From Bacteroidota bacterium (GTDB taxonomy: Bacteria; Bacteroidota; Ignavibacteria; Kapaibacteriales; UBA2268), in NCBI GenBank assembly GCA_024280675.1, contig JAJRPT010000209.1:1-6212 (forward strand): a stretch of 6,212 nucleotides of DNA, given 5' to 3'. Positions within the stretch are counted from its first letter, which is position 1. The number at the start of each line of letters is the position of its first letter. A program made the position numbers and the translations under genes. This document shows positions 1 to 5,355 of this stretch, in pieces. Below the pieces are notes generated by a model that saw nothing but the letters and a program-made list of their open reading frames with translations, did no database searches and was not told the DNA's origin.

Positions 1-81
1 ATTGTAGTTTTGCTCATGACTATTTTGTTGTTTATTGTGGTTAATAATTCAGCAAATATAATCAAGGTGAGGGCAACTTAG
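1..81 (+). other. Possible 3' end of an upstream + strand gene
   Basis: A strong + strand terminator at 66-99 implies that a transcript enters from the left edge. Two frames are open from base 1. Frame 3 reads CSFAHDYFVVYCG and stops at 42-44, which is 21 bases before the hairpin and is the usual geometry. Frame 1 reads a very hydrophobic tail (IVVLLMTILLFIVV, then NNSANIIKVRAT) and stops at 79-81, inside the terminator loop, which is less usual. Frame 2 is interrupted at once. The fragment is too short to identify a family or to choose the frame with confidence. The gene could also end before the window. Confidence 0.25.
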
Positions 82-99
82 CTCTCACCGTGTTTTTTT
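66..99 (+). terminator. Rho-independent terminator
   Basis: GGTGAGGGC (66-74) pairs with GCTCTCACC (81-89) to give a 9-bp stem with one G-U pair and a 6-base loop. It is followed by GTG and seven T residues (93-99). The T tract lies only on the + side, so it ends a rightward transcript coming from before the window. It does not serve the leftward UMF1 transporter gene, because the reverse-strand flank has no T tract. Confidence 0.85.
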
Positions 100-141
100 C
101 GTCGGACACTAGTGATTTTTTATAGAGAAAAGCGATAAGCA

Positions 142-173
142 CTTGAAATGCAAAGAAATAGCATTTACTCAAG
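142..173. repeat. Small imperfect inverted repeat
   Basis: CTTGAAATGC (142-151) and GCATTT-ACT-CAAG (161-173) form a stem of 6 + 4 bp with a 3-base bulge and a 9-base loop. It lies in the gene-free stretch 100-278, downstream of the leftward UMF1 gene. No T tract follows on either strand, so it is not a standard terminator. A second short AT-only inverted repeat is at 200-215 (AATTATA-AA-TATAATT) and may be simple base-composition chance. I see no ORF or RNA gene in 100-278. Confidence 0.3.
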
Positions 174-278
174 ACGAAAATATTGGACTAATAAAAACTA
201 ATTATAAATATAATTTATACTAATTTATGCTAAAAAGATTAATCGTTTAGCCAGGGCGTAATCCAAAAAGCAGAACGC

Positions 279-1610
279 TCATGCCGATTGTTTGCTGAGT
301 TGCTCTTCAGCTTTTTCTACATTTACGAAAATCAGCAACAATCCGCCAATGATAAAAAATACAACAAGGGACAAAACTGCAATTCGGTATGAGCCACTAA
401 ATTGCAAAGAAAGCCCAAATATGAGCGAACCCATCCATGCCGTTCCTCTTTCGGATACTTCGTAGAGTGAGAAATATTCTGCTTCTTTGCCCTTGGGTAT
501 GAGTCGTGAAAAAAGCGAACGAGAAAGTGCTTGAGTCCCTCCCATCACAAAGCCAACGCAAATTCCTAGTGCGTAAAAACCTGCTTCTCCTTCTAAATAT
601 CCCCAAGCATAAATCATGGCGATTGTCCAGATTAAGAGTGAAATTAAGATAGCAGTTTTTGTTGAAGTAATCCGTGCTATTCGCTCAAATGTCAGCGCAC
701 CGATGAGTGCCACAATTTGCACCATCAAAATTACTGTGGTGAGAACCGAAAGTGGCAAGCCCAGTTCTTTGTTCCCAAATTGTGAGGCGAATGTGATGAC
801 GGCTTGCACTCCGTCGTTGTAGATGAGATATGCCAGCAAGAACATTAGTGTCAGAGGATATTTCCTTGCGTCCTTGGCAGTCTTCCAAAGTTGCCGAAAC
901 CCGATTCTTAGCACTCCTTTGTTTCGGGTTACTTGATTTTTTGAAATTCCTTTTCTGAGCCAAAGCATTGGGAAAATGGTAAATATCCCCCACCAAACAC
1001 CAGCCGAACAAAGTGAAATTCTGACAGCTTCTGAGGTCGAAAGTCCAAATTCCTCGGCATTTGAGAACAGATATAAATTAAGTGCCAACAACAAGGCACC
1101 ACCAAAATATCCAAATGCCCAAGCGCGAGATGACTCCTTGTCCCTGTCTTTCTTTTCGGCAATATCATTTAAGAATGCGTTATAAAGTACCATTGCAACC
1201 CCAAAACATAGGTTTGCAATGATGAAAACCCCGCCACCAAACAACCAAGAATCTCCACCAAGAAAATACAGCGAAGATGTGGCAACAGCACCAATATAGG
1301 AAAATGTGAGAAGCAGTTCCTTCTTTTTGCCAAGATAATCGGCAATTGCTCCAATGATTGGAAGAAATAAAACCTGCATAATTACAGAAAAAGACACACA
1401 ATAGGCAAACCAAGAATCTGCCAAAATCGGAATACCAAGCAAATTAATATAGCCCGAAGCATCGGCCCCAGACTCGGCAATCCCTGTAAGGTAGGGGCCA
1501 AGGAACACTGTGACCACAGTTGTAGAGAATGCACTCGAGGCAAAGTCGGTGAAATACCAGCCAATTTTTTCTTTCTTTGATGAAATAATATTTTCAGAAT
1601 TAGTAGCCAT
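279..1610 (-). CDS. UMF1-family MFS transporter (Atg22-like)
   Basis: This is a 443-residue integral membrane protein, predicted to be a 12-helix major facilitator carrier of the UMF1 family, related to fungal Atg22 vacuolar amino-acid effluxers. The bacterial substrate is unknown. What is seen: the family N-terminus WYFTDFASSAFSTTVVTVFL (about 18-37), an MFS motif-A loop GAIADYLGKKK (87-97) after the second helix, a charged central cytoplasmic loop (about 218-250), YLIYNDGVQAVI (261-272), and the C-half hallmark GGTQALSRSLFSRLIPKG (357-374) followed by a YEVSERGTAW segment. Length is normal for the family. I chose the ATG at 1610 (MATNSEN). The longer frame needs a TTG at 1658, adds 16 residues without homology character, and would use up the whole divergent promoter gap. 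No clear Shine-Dalgarno sequence precedes 1610. The gene is transcribed away from the ABC exporter operon. No good terminator is seen after its TGA stop. Confidence 0.92.
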   Translation of the reverse strand: MATNSENIISSKKEKIGWYFTDFASSAFSTTVVTVFLGPYLTGIAESGADASGYINLLGIPILADSWFAYCVSFSVIMQVLFLPIIGAIADYLGKKKELLLTFSYIGAVATSSLYFLGGDSWLFGGGVFIIANLCFGVAMVLYNAFLNDIAEKKDRDKESSRAWAFGYFGGALLLALNLYLFSNAEEFGLSTSEAVRISLCSAGVWWGIFTIFPMLWLRKGISKNQVTRNKGVLRIGFRQLWKTAKDARKYPLTLMFLLAYLIYNDGVQAVITFASQFGNKELGLPLSVLTTVILMVQIVALIGALTFERIARITSTKTAILISLLIWTIAMIYAWGYLEGEAGFYALGICVGFVMGGTQALSRSLFSRLIPKGKEAEYFSLYEVSERGTAWMGSLIFGLSLQFSGSYRIAVLSLVVFFIIGGLLLIFVNVEKAEEQLSKQSA

Positions 1611-1661
1611 ACCAATAAATTTATTATATTGTAAGATTATATTTAGCAAAAAATACAATCT
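1611..1661. promoter_or_regulatory. Divergent promoter region, UMF1 gene / ABC exporter operon
   Basis: Only 51 bases, about 80% A+T or more, separate the two divergent start codons, so both promoters must lie here or inside the opposite gene. Rightward, TATATTTA at 1638-1645 resembles the Bacteroidota -7 element TAnnTTTG (7 of 8), but no good -33 TTTG is placed upstream. Leftward, a TTGCTA and a TATAAT are separated by 15 bases, a short spacing that would give an almost leaderless UMF1 mRNA. Neither box is convincing alone. The region call rests mainly on gene orientation. No Shine-Dalgarno sequence is seen for either gene. Confidence 0.4.
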
Positions 1662-2606
1662 ATGAATATTTTAGAATTAAAAAACGTAGTAAAAAGTTTT
1701 GGCGATTATAAGGCCACCAATGACGTTAGTTTTTCAGTAAAAGAAGGTTCGATATTTGGGCTTCTGGGGCCCAATGGTGCTGGGAAAACTACAATCATTC
1801 GCCAAATCACCAATATTTATATGCCAGATGAAGGAGAAATATTTCTCTTTGGCTCAAAAGTTAGCCCCGAGCATCAAAACCGAATCGGATATTTACCAGA
1901 AGAACGTGGACTCTACAAAAAACTCAAAGTACTCGAACAACTTATTTATTTTGGGAAACTAAAAGGTCTCAGCTCCAAAAATGCAGAAGCAAGAGCTAGA
2001 CAGTGGCTGGTTAAGCTCGGTGTCGCCGATTGGGCTGAGAAGAAAATCCAAGACCTATCCAAAGGTATGCAGCAAAAAGTCCAGTTCATCTCAACTATTT
2101 TGCACGAACCAGATTTTCTGATTCTTGATGAGCCATTCTCTGGATTTGACCCAATCAATGTTGATTTAATCAGAAATATAATTCTCAATCTAAAAGAAAA
2201 AGGAAAGACGATAATTCTTTCAACCCATGTTATGAGCCAAGTGGAGCAACTCTGCGATGAGCTACTTTTGATTAACAAAGGGAAATCTGTCCTCTTTGGC
2301 GAAGTACGTGAGATAAAAAGTCGTTTCGGCAAGAATCATCTTGTTCTTGAGTTCTCACCCGACAGTTCAATGATTGAGGATTTAGAGAATGTTGAGATAA
2401 TTGAAAGAAGTGCGGGTCGGGCCGAGATAAAATTATTAGAAAAATCTTGCGAGGCTCAGTCGCAACATATTTTAAGAAAATTGATAGAAAGCGGACTTAG
2501 TATCTCCCGCTTTGAGATTTCTGAACCAAGCCTCCATGAAATATTTATTCAAACCGTGGGCGAGGAAAATCTCAATGAAGAGGAACTAGCCCAAATCTCA
2601 AATTAA
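1662..2606 (+). CDS. ABC transporter ATP-binding protein, NatA-like
   Basis: This 314-residue cytoplasmic ATPase subunit would power an exporter with the permease encoded next. Seen in order: Walker A GPNGAGKTT (36-44); a Q-loop region reading GYLPEERGLY (76-85), the form common in NatA-type exporters; the ABC signature LSKGMQQK (132-139), also usual for this subgroup in place of LSGGQ; Walker B FLILDEP (152-158) with the catalytic Glu157; the D-loop SGFD (160-163); and the switch His189 in STHVM. A C-terminal extension (about 210-300), ending in SEPSLHEIFIQTVG, matches the DUF4162-type tail of this group. All catalytic residues are present. The start is the first Met, followed at once by the typical LELKNVVKSFG strand. 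The spacing of 13 bases to the permease gene indicates one operon. The substrate cannot be read from the sequence. Sodium efflux is known for NatAB, but relatives export other compounds. Confidence 0.96.
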   Translation: MNILELKNVVKSFGDYKATNDVSFSVKEGSIFGLLGPNGAGKTTIIRQITNIYMPDEGEIFLFGSKVSPEHQNRIGYLPEERGLYKKLKVLEQLIYFGKLKGLSSKNAEARARQWLVKLGVADWAEKKIQDLSKGMQQKVQFISTILHEPDFLILDEPFSGFDPINVDLIRNIILNLKEKGKTIILSTHVMSQVEQLCDELLLINKGKSVLFGEVREIKSRFGKNHLVLEFSPDSSMIEDLENVEIIERSAGRAEIKLLEKSCEAQSQHILRKLIESGLSISRFEISEPSLHEIFIQTVGEENLNEEELAQISN

Positions 2607-2619
2607 TCACGAAGAATAT

Positions 2620-3927
2620 ATGAAATTATTTTCCCCTAAACTACCAACAATAATCCAACACGAATACATGTCAAAGTTTAAGACTAAGGGATTCTTGTTG
2701 GGAACGCTACTGGGTCCACTTGCAATGATTGCCATGCTTGGAGTTGTAATAGCGGCGGCCGTCCTTTCAAAAGATACAACCGAACTCAAACTTGCAATCG
2801 TCGATAATACAAATAGCATTGGCAAGGAGCTGGTTGCAAGCGACACGAGCAAATATTATATTAATAGACAAAGTGTTGATGAACTGAACAACAAAATAAT
2901 TTCGGGAGAGCTGGACGGCTACGTGCTTATTCCCAGCTCAATCCTCGACTCCGGCGATGTGGAAGTGTATTCGGAGGGCGGTGGCGGGCTTGGCTTTATT
3001 AAATCTTTGGAATCTAATCTGGGAAACATATTAACCCACAGGAGATTACAAAGAGAGGGTGTTGATGTGTCCGTTATTGAACTTGTGGGAAAGCAACTCG
3101 ATGTTATCACTAAAAAAGTTACCAAGGACGGAGGCGTAGAAAAAGATAATGCCGAAGGGCTAGCATTCATTGGCTATGGGCTAGGTTTTGCAATTTATAT
3201 GCTGATGTTCATTTACGGCTCGTGGGTTTCTCGTGGGGTGATCGAGGAGAAGGCAAACCGTATAATTGAAGTAATTGCCTCGAGTGCTAAACCATTTGAG
3301 ATCCTGCTTGGGAAAGTCGTGGGCATTGGTCTTTTGGGACTTACTCAAGTGGTGGCTTGGATTGTCATCGGCTTTGCTCTTTTGCAACTGGCAGCCCCAA
3401 TTATAGCCATGACTGTCGATATTGATCCTGCCACACTTTCGACTGGAATGAGTATGCAGGACGCACAAACGGCCCAGGCCCAAGAGATGATGTCTAATTT
3501 CCCAGTAATCTCTCCTTGGATGATTATTGGATTTATATTTTATTTCTTGGCTGGATATTTTATTTATGCCTCGCTTTTTGCAGCCGTAGGCTCGGCAGTC
3601 GATCAAGAACAGGACGCTCAACAATTACTCATTCCTGTCACTTTGCCAATAATAATCCCAATTTTGTTAATAAATGTCGTTATGACAAATCCAGACGGGA
3701 CGCTCAGCGTCGCCTTGTCCTTGTTTCCATTTTTCACACCAATAATTATGACTGTCAGAATTGCAGCGGGCAATGTCCCCGTTTGGCAAATCGGACTCTC
3801 AGTCATACTGGTGGTGGGTACATTTTTATCAAGCCTGTGGGTCGCCTCACGGATTTACCGTGTGGGAATACTGATGACTGGAAAGAAACCAACATTTAAA
3901 GATTTGTACAAATGGCTAAGAGCTTAG
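2620..3927 (+). CDS. ABC-2 family transporter permease, NatB-like
   Basis: This 435-residue membrane subunit is the partner of the preceding ATPase. What is seen: a cytoplasmic N-terminus, a first helix at about 25-49, then a large extracytoplasmic domain (about 50-180) of alternating strand and helix character with a glycine-rich turn EGGGGLGF (119-126). A helix at about 182-201 leads into the family hallmark VIEEKANRIIEVIASSAKPF (207-226) plus EILLGK, the cytoplasmic coupling element of NatB/ABC-2 permeases. Further hydrophobic segments lie at about 230-258, 298-324, 336-354, 362-380 and 388-410. A polar loop rich in Gln, Ala and Met (about 277-292) sits between two of them. Length and topology are normal for NatB-type proteins. 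A weak GAAG lies 5 bases before the ATG; translation may depend partly on the upstream gene. The transported substrate is unknown. Confidence 0.95.
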   Translation: MKLFSPKLPTIIQHEYMSKFKTKGFLLGTLLGPLAMIAMLGVVIAAAVLSKDTTELKLAIVDNTNSIGKELVASDTSKYYINRQSVDELNNKIISGELDGYVLIPSSILDSGDVEVYSEGGGGLGFIKSLESNLGNILTHRRLQREGVDVSVIELVGKQLDVITKKVTKDGGVEKDNAEGLAFIGYGLGFAIYMLMFIYGSWVSRGVIEEKANRIIEVIASSAKPFEILLGKVVGIGLLGLTQVVAWIVIGFALLQLAAPIIAMTVDIDPATLSTGMSMQDAQTAQAQEMMSNFPVISPWMIIGFIFYFLAGYFIYASLFAAVGSAVDQEQDAQQLLIPVTLPIIIPILLINVVMTNPDGTLSVALSLFPFFTPIIMTVRIAAGNVPVWQIGLSVILVVGTFLSSLWVASRIYRVGILMTGKKPTFKDLYKWLRA

Positions 3928-3929
3928 GA
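3926..3929 (+). promoter_or_regulatory. Ribosome binding site overlapping the permease stop codon
   Basis: AGGA overlaps the TAG stop (3925-3927) of the permease gene and lies 8 bases before the ATG of the receiver gene. This overlap supports translational coupling of the receiver to the ABC exporter genes. Confidence 0.5.
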
Positions 3930-3937
3930 TAACAAAT

Positions 3938-4312
3938 ATGAAAAAAATACTTTATGTAGAAAACGACACCGCATCTTTGCTATTTGTCAAAAGATTACTA
4001 ACAAAGCGTTATGATTTTGAATCAGCTACGACTGACAGAGAAGCACTAATGAAACTAAAAGATAATAACTATGATCTTGTCTTGATGGACATTAAATTAA
4101 ATGGCGACCTCGATGGAAATGAAGTGATGAAATGGGCAAAGGATTTCAAACCTGACTCAAAAACCATTTTCATAGCCGTAACCACCGAATCAGATTACAA
4201 TAGTGCTCAAAATTTCTTAGAAGAAGGTTTTAATGGCTATTTCTCAAAACCATTGGACATTGACAGTTTGATTTCTTCAATAGATTTCTTTGTTGGCAAA
4301 AAGCGAGTGTAA
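3938..4312 (+). CDS. Single-domain response regulator (CheY-like receiver)
   Basis: This 124-residue cytoplasmic protein is one complete receiver domain with no output domain. By alignment to CheY: Glu8 and Asn9 take the place of the acidic pair, with Asp10 next (VENDT); Asp51 in LVLMDIKLNGD is the phosphoacceptor; Thr82 matches Thr87; Tyr101 matches Tyr106; and Lys104-Pro105 match Lys109-Pro110. The fold is therefore intact and phosphorylation at Asp51 is likely. The Asn at the second acidic position may alter magnesium binding. Without a DNA-binding or enzyme domain, it must act by binding a partner or as a phosphate relay. The 10-base gap after the permease and the shared strand suggest co-transcription with the exporter. 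No sensor kinase is visible in the window, so the input is unknown. A hairpin follows 3 bases after the stop. Confidence 0.95.
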   Translation: MKKILYVENDTASLLFVKRLLTKRYDFESATTDREALMKLKDNNYDLVLMDIKLNGDLDGNEVMKWAKDFKPDSKTIFIAVTTESDYNSAQNFLEEGFNGYFSKPLDIDSLISSIDFFVGKKRV

Positions 4313-4315
4313 GAA

Positions 4316-4354
4316 GAGTGGGCTGATCCCCCCCAAAAAAATAAGCCCCCACTC
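4316..4354. terminator. C-rich hairpin between convergent genes, possible bidirectional terminator
   Basis: GAGTGGG (4316-4322) pairs with CCCACTC (4348-4354). The stem can continue by CT/AG (4323-4324 with 4344-4345) across a two-C bulge. The 19-base loop contains seven C (4328-4334) then seven A (4335-4341). It sits between the stop codons of the convergent receiver and epimerase genes, where a transcript end is expected. No T tract follows the stem on either strand, so it is not a standard intrinsic terminator. On the - strand the T7 lies inside the loop. The role is inferred from position. Confidence 0.45.
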
Positions 4355-4378
4355 CAAATAAGTGATAGTATTATAATG

Positions 4379-5314
4379 TCAGGCTCTGAGGCTAGCAAAA
4401 TAATCTATTGTCTTTGCCATACCTTCAGCCAAATTAACTTTAGGAAGCCAACCCAGATTTTGCCTTGCCAAAGAATTGTCCAATGCGTTGGCTTTTATAT
4501 CGCCATCTCTTGGAGGGTGGAATGAAATATCTACTTTAATTCCAGTAATATCTGAGATTATTTCGTAGAGTTCTTTGGTTTTTGTGCTAATCCCAGTTCC
4601 AATATTATAAATCCCAGACTCTCCATCCATTGCCATAATGTTTGCCTGGGCAACATCGCTCACATAGATATAATCACGACTCATCCCACTGGGACTGTCT
4701 GGATAGGCATATATTTTCAGTGGAGAGGAATTGAGTACGGCTCGAATAAAAATTGTTATCACGCCCGATTCATGTGCGTTGAGCTGGCGAGGGCCATAGA
4801 CATTGGCATATCTTAGTACGCAATAATCCAGCCCGTAGTTTTGTTTGTAGAAATGTAAATAATTTTCGCTTAGCAGTTTAGTTATCCCATAAGGCGAAAG
4901 AGGTCTGGCTGTCTCAGTTTCTTTTGTAGGTATAAAAGAGGCATCACCGTAAATTGCACCGCCGGTTGAACTAAGAATAAATTTCTTTAGGCCAATATTT
5001 TTTGCTGATTCTAGCAAATTAAGCAGTCCTGCTCCGTTTACATCAAGGTCATGGAATGGATCGCTTACAGAAAATGGCACAGACATTTGTGCGGCAAAAT
5101 GGAATATATAATCTGGCTTTTCATCCTCAATTATGCCAGATACTTTCTTGTCACGAATGTCACACTCGTAGAACTTGGCCGCTCGATTGACTTGCTCTTT
5201 GAGTCCAGAACAAAGATTATCAACAATGACAAGATTGTGACCATCCGAAATTAATTTGTCCGAGAGGTGAGACCCGATAAATCCTGCCCCACCCGTCACT
5301 AAACACTTGCTCAT
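4379..5314 (-). CDS. NAD-dependent epimerase/dehydratase, UDP-glucose 4-epimerase-like
   Basis: This 311-residue cytoplasmic extended short-chain dehydrogenase probably interconverts a nucleotide sugar at C4. What is seen: the Rossmann dinucleotide motif TGGAGFIGSH (7-16), Asp32 at the end of the second strand, FHFAAQMSVP (71-80), the active-site strand ILSSTGGAIYGD (113-124), the catalytic YxxxK as Tyr142 and Lys146 in SPYGITK, NVYGPRQ (171-177), and RDYIYVSDVAQAN (213-225), typical of GalE-like and related enzymes. Length is normal. Exact substrate (UDP-glucose, UDP-GlcNAc or a uronate) is not decided by these motifs. I chose the ATG at 5314 (MSKCLVTGG). A Shine-Dalgarno AGGTGA lies 6 bases before it, whereas the in-frame GTG at 5320 would directly abut that site. 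The gene lies 41 bases after a type IX-secreted protein gene, so the two may be co-transcribed. A role in surface glycan synthesis is inference. Confidence 0.95.
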   Translation of the reverse strand: MSKCLVTGGAGFIGSHLSDKLISDGHNLVIVDNLCSGLKEQVNRAAKFYECDIRDKKVSGIIEDEKPDYIFHFAAQMSVPFSVSDPFHDLDVNGAGLLNLLESAKNIGLKKFILSSTGGAIYGDASFIPTKETETARPLSPYGITKLLSENYLHFYKQNYGLDYCVLRYANVYGPRQLNAHESGVITIFIRAVLNSSPLKIYAYPDSPSGMSRDYIYVSDVAQANIMAMDGESGIYNIGTGISTKTKELYEIISDITGIKVDISFHPPRDGDIKANALDNSLARQNLGWLPKVNLAEGMAKTIDYFASLRA

Positions 5315-5320
5315 TTTCAC

Positions 5321-5326
5321 TCACCT
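5321..5326 (-). promoter_or_regulatory. Shine-Dalgarno site that fixes the epimerase start
   Basis: On the - strand this reads AGGTGA, 6 bases before the ATG at 5314. It is the strongest ribosome binding site in the window and rules out the GTG at 5320, which would leave no spacing. Confidence 0.75.
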
Positions 5327-5331
5327 TGTAA

Positions 5332-5337
5332 ATTATA
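5332..5337 (-). promoter_or_regulatory. Possible -10 box for the epimerase gene
   Basis: A perfect TATAAT on the - strand lies in the 41-base gap between the secreted-protein stop and the epimerase ATG. It sits only 5 bases before the Shine-Dalgarno site. The hexamer 17 bases upstream (ACTAGA) is a poor -35, and the start would give a very short leader. In AT-rich DNA this may be chance. The alternative is readthrough from the upstream gene. Confidence 0.25.
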
Positions 5338-5355
5338 GAATACTTTCATACAAAT

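Noticed and set aside
148..201. 17-codon + strand ORF in the left intergenic region
   Set aside because: It is too short, has no ribosome binding site and has no recognisable content.
685..1011. Overlapping - strand open frames inside the UMF1 gene (this one and several others between 397 and 1615)
   Set aside because: They are out-of-phase copies of the transporter coding sequence. The UMF1 frame has clear family motifs throughout, so no frameshift or second gene is needed.
1611..1658. Extended N-terminus of the UMF1 transporter from position 1658
   Set aside because: It needs a TTG start only 3 bases from the divergent ABC ATG, adds 16 residues outside the family pattern and leaves no room for promoters. 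The ATG at 1610 fits the family N-terminus.
1737..1920. Q-loop of the ABC ATPase reading LPEERG instead of a plain Gln loop as a possible defect
   Set aside because: This form is usual in NatA-type exporter ATPases, and Walker A, signature, Walker B and H-loop are all intact.
1946..2332. 128-codon - strand open frame within the ABC ATPase gene
   Set aside because: It is antisense to the signature, Walker B and H-loop coding region and is Ser- and Arg-rich without a domain.
3181..3624. 147-codon open frame on the - strand within the permease gene
   Set aside because: It lies wholly antisense to a well-supported permease. The protein has no recognisable domain and a composition typical of a shadow frame.
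3516..3899. 127-codon + strand open frame in another phase inside the permease
   Set aside because: It overlaps the conserved C-terminal membrane segments of the permease and encodes an Arg-, Cys- and Asn-rich sequence with no family features.
5315..5320. GTG start for the epimerase at 5320
   Set aside because: It directly abuts the AGGTGA site, with zero spacing. The ATG at 5314 has the normal 6-base spacing and starts at the conserved MSKCLVTGG.
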